NCBI GenBank assembly: GCA_023333565.1
Contig: JAJKFH010003762.1
Span: forward strand, 1,054,001-1,118,000
Direction of reading: 5' to 3'
Origin: Puffinus mauretanicus
Taxonomy: Eukaryota > Chordata > Aves > Procellariiformes > Procellariidae
DNA: 64,000 nt
Part shown: positions 28,201-43,200 of the stretch, one piece after another
Layout of the letters: every line of letters starts with the position of its first letter
How positions within the stretch are numbered: the stretch's first letter is position 1
Position numbers and translations under genes: made by a program
The notes under the pieces: model-generated
The model's input: only the letters and a program-made list of their open reading frames with translations
Database searches by the model: none
Told to the model about the DNA's origin: nothing

Positions 28201-31200
28201 ACAAATATATATTCAGCAGTTCTAAATTAGTAAAGCATAGCACATTAATAACCAATGGCAGGACACTCCTCCTTTTTGCTCTGGTGAAAAGTCCATCCGA
28301 CCACCATCTCAGACTTTGGTTTAGCTTGGGTGGTTGGCAGTGTTTCCATCAATTCCTTCAAGTGAAGTCACGTTTCTTTACAACAGCTGCTCTGGGGATG
28401 CAAGCATATTCGCCCTTGGCTTTGTTTTGCTGGATAGCTAAAACTTACTGAAAGGGATCAGAAAGATAGAAAGCAGTTCAGGAGTATAAACAGTGAAGGA
28501 AATAAAAGGAAGGAAAAGTTGGAGAAGCACAGAAAGAAGAAAGAACAAAACCCACCAGCAGCTCAGAAAAAGAAAGTAAATATACATGTGTATGAAAGGA
28601 AGATAGTTCCAAATGTCAGAAAACTTAAAAAGGGAGATGAGAGAGAGGGGAAAATCTGAATTAATTTGTAACTTTAGCTAAAAAATTAAGGGGTGGCAAA
28701 GTCACAAATGGGCACTCATCCCCCTACCACCCAAAAATCTTCAAAAATTCTTGGGCAAGGGACAGATAGCAGGTCAGGAAAGGTAGAGTTTGTTGGGAAC
28801 CAGGCAGTTTTTCTTTTTGTCTTTATTTTGAACAAAATTAATCTTGTACTATGGCTCAAGGAATTATTTTTTCAGAGAAGTCATGCGCCAAGAAACTAAA
28901 AAAAAAAAAAAACAACCCACAACAAAAAGAAACAGAAAAACCTCAAATATCTCATTTTCCCTGCATTTACATAGATGCACTTAGAAGGGGTTTTGGTCTT
29001 TTTTGTTGTTGTTGTTTGGTGGGTTTTTCTTTGTGTGTACCACAATATCAGGCTGTATTGTAATGAGTGAATATTCTCAGTCTGGTATTTGTAATGAGCA
29101 AACATTCTGGCTCAGAAGGAACAAGTGGCTGTTCTGATCAGATCCGCTAAAACAGCTGCCATTAATCCCTAATCTTCTTTTATCTTCCTTCTTTGCTGGC
29201 ATGCACAGAAGGTCTAACATGCTACTCAGACAAGCAGCAGGCAGGCATACTACTAGACTCAAGAAAACTTTGTTCTCACAAAAATATTTTCCAAGAAACT
29301 TTAAATAAATAGCCAGCAATAACCTCAGACTGAAAATTCAGAAATGGACTTACTGTTCCTAAAAATAATTTTTTTTTTTTAATTCTAGAAATTGTTTCTA
29401 TAAAATTAATACTGTAAGCACAAATTGCAAAAGTAGAAGATGTAAAAAAGGATTAATTCTTTGTCTTTACTTTTGATGTAATTAGTAGATTTTCCTCTCC
29501 TGAATGTCTCAAGAGCTGAAATAAAGGCATAGGCTATCAACCTAGAAAAAAACATTTTTTTCAGGAAAAAGTCATCTTCCTTGGCCTACTCTAAGCAGTT
29601 ACTTTTATCTGAGCTAAAGGAAAATCTAGAGAAAACATCAAATTATTGGTGAAATGGCTTTCTAAAGAAATGTATCACTCTGGTCTCCCAAATACCTTAA
29701 GTCTGATTATAACATAAATTCTACTTTAAGGATAAGCCAGCATTTCAAAAGACCTTAAAGTTGACTTTGAAGAACAAACAAATGAAAACAAAGAGTAAGC
29801 AAGTCATAAAATAACTTTTTTTTCAAATATCTAAATACAAAGTGCAGAATACATGTCAAAAGTGGCCGCTGTATAGTATCACATTTTTTCTTTAAGTGTA
29901 TGCAAGTCAAAAATAGGAAAAAATTGTAGGTGTTGGAAAAGAGCAAAATTAGCTGACAGAAAAGTACACCTGATCATTCTGAGTGCACAAATCTAAAGCA
30001 ATGGCACCATGCCATAGTCAAGACTTTTACATGGTCTTTAAATCAGTATTTAATAGGTGTTTTACAATTCATGCCTGATTTCAGTTATCATCAAGAAATT
30101 TTGAGGCCTTAATGAATCTACTTAAAGCTGCTTATACTCAAGATTTTTTTTCCTGTTTGATGTGGTTGGACGGAGGGGTTAAAGGAACAGGCACACCGTT
30201 GTTCATATTCCATTGGAGCCACGTTCATTATTGCAGCTTGTGGTGGAGGGCTGGCGTGCACAGGTTGAATTACCTTGTCTTCTGCTTTTAAATCTAACCC
30301 AATTACGAGGATTTAATCTTTTCATCCTCCCGAATTCCAAGAGACCTGGAAGTTGACTAAAAGATTTGTAATTTGAGAATGATAAGCCAGTGCCACAGTG
30401 AAACATGAGGCGAGCCTGTGCAGCAGGAGACCAAAAGTCATAACCCACCTTTGCCTTCGCCTGCCCACCCTTCCCCACTCCCGCTCCAGGACGGGAGGGT
30501 TGCAGGGTGTTGTCGATATAACAAAAACTACATGCATTTTATAAAAAAAAAAACAAAACACAAGCTGATCATCTGCCATATTCTTGACCAGGAAAAAGCG
30601 TTACTTCATTTGTGACTCCAGTGTTTTCACTCGTGTTCTTTGCCTTAGTAGCTTTGCTTTGGCCTGTTTTTATCATCAATTAGTAATCTTTACCCCGACC
30701 CAGTCATCCTCCACCTAAATCAAGTATTGTATCCTTCTGTTAAAATTTGTCATTTACACTATATTTTTATAGTCTTTCTCTTTCTGGAAGCTATTAACTC
30801 ATGAGAAAAAAATGTTCTTAAAGCCTCACAATAACATGCCTTGCTGCACTACGTGACTCTGTACTAAAACTATTTATCCGGTGGAAGTCATCACAACACT
30901 GTTCACCCATGCCAGCGTAGCTCACTGGAACACGTGAAAAGCCATGCCCCAATTTGCTGTAAGCATTAGCATGGAGGAACATGGTTTAGCCTGCGTGGCT
31001 GGGAAGGTGTTTCCATCAAACTAGGCCTTCCCAATTCTTGGAGTTTTTCTGATATATTAACACACTGCAAGAGATCAGATGGTAAAAGCAGCTCTCAAAC
31101 AAACTTACTGCTGCTCCAGAGACTGTAAATGTTTTCAGGTATAGGAGTTCATGAGAAGCCCAAGAATTTTTGTTCGGGCAAAAGGGAACTTGGTATTTGC

Positions 31201-34200
31201 AAAAAAACATCATCACTGTATTTCTAAATAAACCGTTTTTTGTTGGTAAACGGGAGTTGCGTTTAATAGTACAATTAGGAGAAAAATAAGGAGAAAAGAC
31301 ATTTTATACCACAGGCTTGTCTAATTTTTGCCTGTTTTTCTAACAGCCTCAGTCATAGATAACTGCAGTCTAGCCATGACACATTCTATTTAGAAACATT
31401 CCTCTTTTTAGAAAGAGATGGAAAATTTAAAAGTGGAGGGTTCAAGAAGGGGAGATGGGGCAGGGACTGAGACAGAGCTACTGTAGAAGGATTTGTGCTG
31501 ACACATCCTTACCACCATCCAAGGAATCTCCAGTTGTTCCTGAGAGCAACTTTATATCATTACAGAGATACAACAAAATTTATTAGAGGTCATCCACATA
31601 CATAGTCTTACATACTCCGCTTGTTATGAGTTAAGTCTAACTCCTACTCCTCATTTAACTTAAGAACAAATTAATCTTCCTCATGTAACCAGGCAGCTCA
31701 AACAAAAATAAACTACCCTGAAATCAGGCCTATGGTCCAACAAAGATATATACAAGACAGATGGGAAATAAGAGTTTGCTAGCTATTATTTCACAAAAGT
31801 CTCTTGGTCTGGAAAGACTCAGAGGTAAAAAGAGAAAGGAGAGAAAAAAAAAGACAGAATAAAGGAACATCAGAATAGTGAAGTTAGCAACAACAACAAA
31901 AAATTTAAAACCTGGAACGCGCCCCTGAGGGAAGCTAAGAGTGAGCTCTTCAGTCATTTTTCACATTAATTTGAACAAGTAGAAAAATTAATTTTTGGCT
32001 AACCAGTTCTGTGCCAGAAAAAAATCTTCATCAAAAAAAGGAACTGAAAAACTTCCACGTCACTTGTTTGCTCTAGATGGTTCTCAGATTTTTATTATGC
32101 AGAAGACTATTAAGGAAGTACACTGTCTGCAGAAAGTGATGAGTGTTCCTTGAAAAATATTTGTAGGTAAAACTAATACTAACGTCTCTGCTTTTCTGGA
32201 CTGTATTTGGCCTGAAAGAAGTCATGGTAACTGTGGGAATTTGCTCTTCCACCACCATCCTTTTTTTGTATTAATTACATTAAAAACTATATTCCAAGGA
32301 ATCATCTCCATTTCCACATTTAGGTTAATTACAGAAACTACCTGCCACTGTAGAAGAAGCAACATCAACCAATTCATTTAATTAGGCAGTCTAAATTGTG
32401 TAGTATTCAGTTTACAAGCTATTCATACACTCCAGACTATTTTACCAGAGAATTCTACCAGAGCTTCACAATAACAAACACATTCAAGAATTCTGCAAGC
32501 CATTTGAACTGATAAACCAGCAAAACTTACGTGATAAATTCTTCATTAGAAATTTCCTTACCCAGTCATCGTCTTACATATACTTATGATCTGTCTGGGC
32601 TTTGATCCTAATCCAGCCTAATACATCTGATCTAATCTAGGCTTCCTCAGCATCAGTTGTTTCAAACAGCTATCAATCCATTTGCAAGCTGTCATGTCTG
32701 ATTACCTATACAAATGATTTGCCAAATCGCTAAAATATCACGAGAACAATATACAGAATACGATTTTTAACAATGATCCTTTTATCATGAGAATATAAGT
32801 GCCTTACAGACTCTACTATAAGCTTTTGAAAGGGCAGTATGATAAACGTGCTTTATGGATGGTAGTACAGTGCAGCCAAGGGAAATTAATCCAGGAAGTA
32901 ACAAACCATAAATGAATGTAGAAAGACTGATCACCAGGCTCCATAGACCTGTCTAAACTCTGGAGAGGTGCCAAGAGGTACCACAGAAACATAAGATATG
33001 TTTCTTTCATGCTTCAGAGGCCTTCCCTTTTACTCCTTTATGAAATGCCTGCTCAGTCTTAAAGATCACTGCCACATGGCTATTTTGCAGAGCCATAGTA
33101 AGACCAGTAGATGAGGACGGATGACGACAAAAAGGTTTCCTGAACCCTCCAGCCACTTGACGTTAGCTGAAGTTCCACAACAGGGTAATGACCTGGAGCC
33201 TCTCCAGGAACCTCACAGAAATCAGTATTTGTCTAACAAGGATCAGCATTACAAGAAGAGACGACTGCCTTTGCCTCCCTTTCTCTTGATTTTCTGCCGC
33301 TGTAACTCTGTGCCAGTCTTGATTTCTTCACACATGAAGGCTGCTTGCCCATACACCCTGTCCTTTGATAACCTCAAAAGGGAGTGCCAGCTGGATTGCC
33401 CGAAGAAGTGTGCTTGTTGTGTTTCAAGAGAATGTTCATTTTTTATATAATTGTATTTTGCAGACAATAAAGAGAAGCACTAGAACACTGTGAAAGGTGC
33501 TTATGTTATCACACTTGGCCAGGACATTCTCTTAGGCAGGACTGCATAAAGGAAGGTAAAGCAGGTACCCAAAACAGAAATGAAAGCTTCTGAATACAAC
33601 CTTGCTCACTTCTACTCACAGAGCTCATGAAGCAGGTAAGTTGTCCTTGGCAAGAGCTTCATCATTACTTACACACTGTATCACAATAAAGAAAGCTTGG
33701 TAGCAATTTCATGACATGGCAAATGAGTGATGCCAATGCCATTTAGTCATGGAGCAGATTGAAATCAGGAGATAACTGCTGAAAATCTAAGAGCCAAGCC
33801 GCACAAGAAGAAAAATTGATGACCGAGTGTCATGGTTTAACCCCAGCCAGCAAATAAACCCCACACACCCGCTCACTCACCCCTCTGCTCCGGCAGGATG
33901 GGGGAGAGAATTGGGAGGGCACAAGTAGGAAAACTCACGGGTTGAGATAAAAACAGTTTAATAATTGAAATAAAACGAAGTAGAACAGTAATAATAACAA
34001 CGAGAACAACAACACTAGCAGAATATACAAAGCAGGCAATGCACAATGCAACTGCTCACCAACTGCATGTCACGAACGGGGGGCGAGCCCACCCCCACCT
34101 CCACCCCTAGGTTTTATACTGAGCATGACGTCACATGGTATAGAATATCCCATTGGCCAGCTGGGTCAACCACCCTGGCTGTGCTCCCCCCCTACAGCTT

Positions 34201-37200
34201 CCCCTGCATGTGGCAGGGGTGCATGCGAGGCAGAAAAGAGAAACAAAAAGTCCTTGGTGCGAGCACCACCCAGCAACAACCAAAGCATCAATGGGCCATC
34301 CACGCTCCTCTCATACCAAACCCGAAACACAGCACACCCCCCAAGCTACTGGGAAGAAAGTTAACTCTGTCCCAGCTGGAACCAGGACACTGAGTTATTG
34401 AATGTGGTACACAAAGAGAAGAATGATATCTTCTATCTATGGATGTACTGATTTGGCAAGTATTTCCTTTATGCTAATCCTTGAATCTGCAGAAAAGATC
34501 ACAACCCAATTAAGTAACTGCAGACAGATTAACTGGTGCACATTTGTTTTTTTAAAATACCCTTTAAACTTCTGTCCTAGAAACTACATTACTCGGCAAA
34601 GAAAATCTTTGGATCTGGTCTTAAATTATCCCTTAGCCCTTTTGCTAAGATGAACTGAATCCAAAAGGAATCTCTAAGGAATCTGTCAGTAACAGGCTAG
34701 GGTATCAGCTGAACTTGCAGTCCCTTCCCAACAGCTCGGTCACTGCCTATGACTGTGCTAGCATATAACAATTTGACCAAATTTAATAAAAGGTATAGTG
34801 ATGTGTTCCAGTCATGATAGCTATGATGAACTGACTATGCATTTTAATCTTACAGAATATAAAATTTAAAAATTTACTACCTGGATTAGACCTGATTTTC
34901 AGGTAGACTATTATTGTTTGAACTGCCTGATACATGAAGAAGCTTAATTTGTTCACTATGCTGAGACAAGATCAAAGTGACGTAGATAGATATATACAGC
35001 TGAGTGCATATACATGACAATCTCAAAAAAAGCTGGTTTTTGTGTGGTTGTTCTTCAAACGATACTCATCACACAGTTACAAATGCAATCCCTGTCTTCG
35101 AGAACAACAATTCTTTGAATCTCTCCGGCTCCTTTAGGAGAAAACAGGAGAAAAGATCAATGGATGCATTCATTCTATCCAATACTCCTGCATACTCCAT
35201 TCTGAACAAAATATAATTTCAGTTATGCTGTTACATGGTCAGTGCTAAAATGCATTACATTTCATAACTGTCAAATTAAGCAGAGAGGAAAGATATATTA
35301 CCAAGTTTACCATTCTCTGTGCAAAAATAACATCATGACTGACAACACACATGTTCAACACACAAAGGATGCAATTACCTTATGCGAATTGTAACTCAGA
35401 AGTGCAGAGCTTTCATTATAAACAAAGCCTCTACATTTTCCAAAAGGTAACTTTCCATGGGAGCTAACATGAGATAAGACTACCCATCCATAATGCAAAT
35501 GGTAGCTTTAATCATAAATTAAGTTCCTCCCCTGAATCAATGCTCTTTTGCAACATACTTTGACATGTTTGGCATTTCAGGGCCCTGAAGAAGTTGAGGC
35601 TTCACAGTGAGACCTTGGAGATGTTGTAAATCAAGGACCAGTGCAAGAGATTTACGTTATAGTTTGACCTGTAAAGTGTTCCACAGCAAGAGGTAGCTGA
35701 CTGATCCATTTGAATCTGCAGGGTTCATAAACACGATGGTTGTCTTGGGAAGTTATGGCCTTCATAATTCCCCAAATTACATCAACATGTCAAAACTAGG
35801 CAACACAGTTGATACTACAGGCAGTCATTAGGGAAGGCTTCTTAAAGTGCCATACTAGGTAGAGGCTGAGGATGAACAACAGACAGTACCTTTGAGAAGT
35901 GAGAAAGAGCTTTGCCATCTGGGAATGATAAGAATATATTATTCATTTCTTACCTGCAATCACAAAGAAATGTCATAAACCTCTATAACATCAGGAAAAG
36001 CAGCTGCCTAACTTCAGAGGTATTTCTTTCCTAGATAAGGCTAATGTGATTGTTGCTGACCTCTGGAGCCATTTCCCACCTAACAAAGCGAAAGACACAC
36101 TGGGTGAGAAGGGCACAAGCCCGAGGAATGGACAGGAACACGGCTGACCTTGGAAAGTTCGGTCTCGTCACTGGCGCCAGTTAAGTTCAAATGACATGTG
36201 AGAAATCAAATACCGTAAGAAGTATTTTCCTGGTCACAGCACCAGTAGAAAAAGTAGAAAATCCTGCACTCCTCCTCCCCATCCTGGCAATGATCAGCCA
36301 GCCGGGACAGGGCAGCGCAGGCCCTGCCTTAGGAAGAGCACAATGGCTCTTCCCTTTGTCTACACAGAAGATGAAGCTAACAAGGGACAAATTTGGAACC
36401 ACCTTCATCAAGATGAGTGTTACCAATGCAGTGGCTGTGCCCCTCATGAGTTTGGAGACTCAGAGACTTGCCTCTTGGGACACAACCTCCTTATAAACTC
36501 CTTTGGAAGATACTGCTTTGGAGCAACATCTGGTCTGCATACTCTATCCATTAAAGTACCTTCACTTAATTTTTTACAGATGAATAACAATACTGAAATG
36601 CATTTTCTAGTGTTTCAGATTAGCTGACTTCTAAGAACTATAACAGGCTGAAACGAATGGAAAATACTAGACTCGGATATCAAAGAGGTTAGTGCTGAGA
36701 AGCTCTGTGCCGATACTGACAATGAACTTCAAGAAAATTTAGGTGAAAACAGATAACAAGTTTGCAACTTGTCGCTATTTCAATTTCCATTTTGCATAAT
36801 TCAGCTTGAGTTCCAAACATCTGAAACTGAATCCCATAGTATCCTAAAAACATTTTGAGTACTATAGGAGATGCATGTTGAAAGCACAAATACATTTGTG
36901 TTCTGTTTGAGACAGGCGTATTATTTATATTATTTATACGTTCTTTTTTCTTCCCCTAACTTTTGGATAGTGACAGAGAAAGGAGTAACCACACTTTCCT
37001 GAATGTATCACACATATAAATGGCATGATCAATACCCAATAGAAAAGCACATAAAAATACATTAAGTTAATTAGCTCTACGTTATTTATAAATACCTTCT
37101 GGATTCAGATTTTGCACTTTGAAACTACACTTCAATTCCTAATTGCTCATCTATGTATTCAGATGATTCACCAGATGTTAAGCGGAATCTCTGCCCCTCT

Positions 37201-40200
37201 AATTACAAGAGGTTAAACTAGGAGCCATTTCATACCATTTTGAATGCACGTTTAATCCTCATGCTTAAAATTCCGATCACTGACAACACTTATGGAACAG
37301 AAATATTTTCCTTTTAATAATACTTTAAAGAAAATTACCTACTTATGCTGTCAAAGACATTAGAAAGACGAATCACAGACCCATGTGAACCCTGAACACA
37401 GAGACAGTAGTTGAATTTATTTTTGCAGAGCTTACTGATAAATAACATAGGAAAAAAGGGAATGATGTAAAGAGGAATTGCTAAAGGACATGTAGAAGAA
37501 AAAAATCTGAGATTTGAAAGAATCAGAGGATTCTTTCATGCCAAGGCATGTCAGGTCTTCAGGAAGAACATCATGGTCCATCAAGTCATCAATTTCAGCA
37601 GCACTAGAAAATGACATCCTTTTATTAAGTATGTCCTGTTCTGGAAAACAATCCTCCCTAAGTGATAGATTTGAGAAATATTTACTCAGTATTTTGGGGG
37701 GAAATTAAATCCAATATTACCAAAGATGTCAGGTAAGCAGACAAAAAGAAACTAACTTTATCTATTGTCAGCTCTCCTAGAAAGAAAAATGTTATCATGC
37801 CATCCAGGAAGAACTTATCTGCTGCCACACATTCACAATACAACATCACTTGACTGGGGTAACTGTGTTTTGCTTTAGTTTCCATTCAACTTCTGTTACT
37901 GTTTTGAAGCAATGACAAATATGTCAAGTGCCTGATACACAAAAACCTTCCTGATATGTTTTATATATCTCATAACAACAGATTGAATACATCAGAGACT
38001 AAAACATGCGCATGCCTGTTTATCCATACACATTCAAGCAAAATCCAAAGAATTCTATTATCTCATGTTATAGTTACAACAAAACTTCTATGGAACACAT
38101 AGAACTCATTGGTATTGGGAAAGGAAAGCAAATGCATAAATTTAATTTAAAAACAAAAAAGATGGTCTAAAGATAGGTTAATTTCAACAGTAAGTCATAA
38201 AAGCTCCTAAACGTCTATTAATGTTATCTTTTAAATCTCTCAGGCTAAAATTGTCAAATGAAGATGTAAACAGATTGAGACATGAAGAAATTCTAATCAG
38301 TGTCCATAGACAAATCGCAAGAAACAGCCATCCCAGAGACTCCTCCTTTCATATAATTTTCCTTCTTTCTCCCTCCTTTGTGGAAATAAAGTTTAATTTA
38401 CCTATTAAAAGAAAATCAAACCACACAACTCAATGATAGTAAGTCTTTTGCTGCTACTACTATTTAATCGCATTCTTAATATATGCAGTTTAGTGCTCTT
38501 TTTTTGCACACCTTATCCAAGAACATGCCACCATGGTAGGTGACGCATTAGGTTCACCAACCTTCCAGCTGCTTTGCACCATCTGAGCAGCTTTGTGTAG
38601 ATGGAAGCAGCTTACTGAGGACCTGTGCTGTTGCTCCTGTTTAGAAAAGGCTACAGTCTATGACACCTAATCAAAGCTCACTGGATTTTTTTGAAAGACT
38701 TCCACTGACTTCAAAAAGTTTTTATCAGGCTCCTAGATGAGAAGGGACATGAAGACAGAGATAGAAAAAAGTGAAGGATTAAAATAAAATTGTAAATCAT
38801 ATTGCATAGCAAAAGCATCGCTTTACCCTTTTTAAAGTATACTTAAAAATTTATGCATATACCATTCATTGGGTTCTTTATCACCAGGTTAAATGAAAAG
38901 CAGACTTGTGGGTTGTTCAACGACAAAAGTTAAATCTATGCAGAGTTGACTGGAAGGGCCATTGGGCTACCATGGGTGATAAATGTATTTGCTAAGGAAA
39001 GAGGAAAAACTACTTCTTTTTTTTTATAATCTGCTTACAGAAAGTACAAGAGAGATTACTGTGGCTTTCGAAGGGCAAGATGTAGGTTTCAGTGCAATTA
39101 CTATACAAACAAGAAGATAACAATATTTTTCTGTTAAGAATTCATTTTATCCTAAGCTTTAGTCCAGTGAAAAGATACCAGCAAGGAATTATTTAATACA
39201 CATGATTTTGAAAAGTTAACACAGATTTCTCTGTACTCTGTTTTGCATGATTAAAAACAAGTACTCAGCCATGAAATCCTCTATGTACAAAGAAATGTGC
39301 CTTAAACCCTGCATCTATGTACAAAGAAATGTGCCTTAAACCCTGCCAATTTCCTGTGCATTTGTTGTTTAGTTTTTCTACAGTGTACTCTTAAGACATT
39401 TTTAAATGAATAGTTTCCTTTCCTATTAACATGTCTCTTTACAGGTGCATATGCTGGCATTAATGTTTAAATATTTAACCTTAAACAAGCATGAAAATGT
39501 TTTTGACAAATGAAATAGTAGTGTTCAGAAGCAGTTCTCAGTGTGTGCCTTTAAACATGCGTAATAGGGTGGCCAGATGAAGACCAATGAAGGCAAAAGC
39601 ATAGTTGCCCTGCTTGCCCCGACAATTATCTCGGGCACTATGAGAATGGAGCTGTGCAGCAGATACCAGCTACTTAACAAATTACAGATTTCACACTATT
39701 CACTATGTTCAGTGCAAACACCCTGGGGAAATTTTAGTTTTATTTGAATCCCAGTATGTAATGTAACCACTGCATTGACAAGAAAATAGTGTGAAAAAGT
39801 TTGTGCTCTAGGCTGCAAAAATCCCTTTCTGTCCTTTTAAATTCCTTCAATATGTTCAAATAATGATGAACATAATCAATAATAATATTTCACAGTTTAG
39901 CTTTCACCATGAAGGTTTTAAAAGCTTTTAGTGGAATATCAAAGATCACACTCCAAAATTAATCTGAACTCAGATATAACTGCATGTGTGTGGATCTCCA
40001 TCTAGAGCATATAGGACTTTCAAGAAAAGCCAGGAAAGAAAAATCAAATACTTTTTTCTAAAAATCTGTATTACTGTTTGAATCTAGCAAACTTATGGGA
40101 CTGAAGAGTAATTTCTGAAACGCCATAATATTGGCCAAAACCCCCTCCTCAGCTGACATCTTCTAAAATAGGTCTTGTTGTGAATTGATAACGAATAGGT

Positions 40201-43200
40201 TCTGTGGGAGAAAATTTTCAGGACGTAGAGAGCCCTGGTTTTAATGTCATTCACACTGGTGCAATACTAGAATTACTTTTTTAGCACCCAGCTTCTATTT
40301 CTTAAAATTCTTGAAACTAACAGTTCAGTCACAGTCAAATCTCATCTAAATCCTAGGCCTCATATGCTGTTATGATTAGAAGAAACAATAGTCAGTGGAG
40401 TAGCATCAACATGAGGTGAGACTCAGGACTTTTTTCTTTTAGTTGAGGAAGCCCGCAAAACCAAAACAAACCTCAACCAAACAAAACATACAATTTTCTT
40501 ATTAGATGCATGGCAGGAGAGCGAGTAGCTCTCAAAGCTGGTTCAGCTTCAGAATTGCCAAAGCATCTTTGCTCCTTCATCCAGGCCTTGTAAGATCCCA
40601 GACAAAAAACAAAGTTCCAACATAAAGGGCAGCACCTTCACTACACTTGCTTTGCATACAGGGCAGCTTCCATACGGTCAGCTCACAGCGCAAGTAGTAC
40701 TACTCTGGGTGCCTGCTCCCACTTCAGATACACATCCTATTTGCTACACACACATAAAGGGTACAGATTTGAACCCTATGGATACTGGCTAGAGAAGAAT
40801 CCTACTCTGCAAGGACAGGAGTTGTACGTAGCAGAAGATAATGAGGCTTCTACAAATACAACCTTCTAGCTCTTAAGAACCAAAGTTCTTAAGTACCAAA
40901 AAGCCACAATCACGGCGATGGCAACTCTGCAAATACCCGGCATGTCTGAGTGAAGACGCGAAGGCAGCAATTTGGAAAACAGCAACACATGAGCTAATGA
41001 AAAACAGAGAGCAATCAGTGTGAAATAGAAATTACCAAGTGCCAAGTGTCAGGATTACGCTTGTATCTCTTCAAAGGAGATGACAGTCTGTAAGCATTAT
41101 GTCTTTGGTAGCCGTTGTTGTTGTCATCAGAACAGAACTGGTTAGCCCGTAGAGATCAGCCTCTTTGAGCTATTGCCTGTTAGAGCCTTCACATCCTATT
41201 TTCCTGTCTCTTGTTTTGGGCCCGCCCTGACACTGGGTATTGATAAGGGACAACAATACGAGGGGGGAAAAATGTTAACACTTCTAAATCAAAGAATCAT
41301 TCTTTCCACCCCCAAAGATTCAAAACCTAAATAACAGCATCATTTTTTTTAAAAAGAGATGCTTAAATTACTAATGATGCAGGAAGGACAGAAATACTCA
41401 GCAGAGATTTCTTTTTTATCAATAGAAGCAGACTGATGGCCTCGTACTATATGAGAAGAAGGAACTACTTTCTAAAGCAGCACAAACCAATTTCTAAACT
41501 GCCACTAGAAAGGATTAAACACCGTGTAGTTAGGGTAGATATTTTTAAAAAACAACAATCCCATGTATTCTTCAAACACATGTAGTATGTGCCAATAATA
41601 AAACAGCTGGCAGATCTTACTCTCTTTCAGAAAGCACTATTTCTAAATGGGATTAACAAAGGTTAGTACTCAATGGGAAGCTAATCTGTTCCTTTTGTGA
41701 TCTAGGAGCACAACATCTTTTGTGGCAATACCTGATGATAACAGATTGTTAAAAAGTTAAAAAAGCGAGGCAAGAACAGGGAAAAATTTGCCCAACTAAG
41801 TGAGCTGCTGCTCAGTAGGCAGAGTCTATTAGAACAAACCCCACATTTCAATACCTCCAACTGCAAAGTTTTACAGAGATCTTTGTAGATCTTATCAACA
41901 TAGAAAGTAGATAGCATGTATGGAATAAGGCACCTTGTTCTGGAAAGCTGCATTTCTGAAAAGGATCTATTATGCAAAGCAGAAAAAAATACCGTTAATA
42001 AATAATCTTCCGCTGGAGCTACAGAATCCTTTGTTTTACGAAGGGGAGAACAGCAATTAGGGGCTTCAAGGTTATTTTACTTCTCTACATTACTAGGAAT
42101 CAGAATTCAGCACACAGTTCTGCTTTCTACAGCTAAAAAAGGCCTTTGAGAAAATGGGGTAGACACTGCAAAAGAGACACAAAAATAATTACTGCCTCAT
42201 TGAAAGAGTATTTCATATTAGGAATGAAGTACATATAGATATCTACATTCTGTAAAATAATGCTGTGGTAAGAAACCTGACAGCTCTAGCTGGCGAATCG
42301 ACTTACACAACAAAGCAGCACCACGTGCAGAGATACAGGTTTGGATTCTGACTGGATTTCAAAAGCTCAGTCAAAAGAAAACCAAAAGGTACTTTGACTG
42401 CAGAGTAGAAATATTCTTTCTAGGAGAAAACCAAGAGCAATAAACAACTCTTCAGTCTAGCACTGTCATGAGAAGAATTTGTAGCCCAAAGGTGAAGCTA
42501 GACTACACATTTCCCTCAGTGAGGATGATTAACTACTAGAACATATTAGCATGGAAAGTTATGGCTTTTCCTTTTACTTATTTGTGCTTTTAATCTAAAA
42601 ATCAAGCCTAGATATTCTATGAAATGTGTTAGTTCAAAGAAGAGTCTTCTGGACTCGGTAAAATAACTGAGTGAAATTACCTGGGATACACAGCAGAAGA
42701 GAGCAAATGACCTAGTGGTCCCCTTCAGCTGAAAACACCTGGCTTGAAGAATTTACAGGAGAAATGTCTGGTTTCAACGTACCGTTTGTTTTTTTTTTTT
42801 TTAAACACCACAGAAGACATCATAGCAGGGAACTAACAGAAGGCTGCAAAGTTGGATTGGTGAGGGAAGAACAGGGCAGTCAAGCAGCTTTAGGAAGTAA
42901 AGAATGGAAAGGAGACTGAAAGAAACATGGTTTGGGAAGGAGGAGACATAAAACCTTGATTGCAGTGGTAGTTCAAAATGGTAAGGATTAATGCTAGAAC
43001 CTAGTCGTATCAGGGCACAGAGAGGAAAATGAAACCGAAAATGTTCAAATAGGGATGACCCTCTGCATCTTTTTGACTCTCAGTCAGGCCCATCAAGCAC
43101 CTCAAGATGCCAATAATGTTCATCTACATAGTGGGAAGGCAAAATAGACAAACTTGTGAATTAAGATTTTCTTGTGCCCTGCAATTTAACTATTCTCCTC

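Noticed and set aside
34046..34401. Overlapping plus-strand open frames at the solo LTR
   Set aside because: They lie antisense within the LTR, and their Pro/His-rich translations are unlike any retroviral protein.
36191..36627. Plus-strand open frames of about 100 codons in intron 2
   Set aside because: No start context, splice partners, domain or codon bias suggesting a gene. Intronic open frames of this size are expected by chance.
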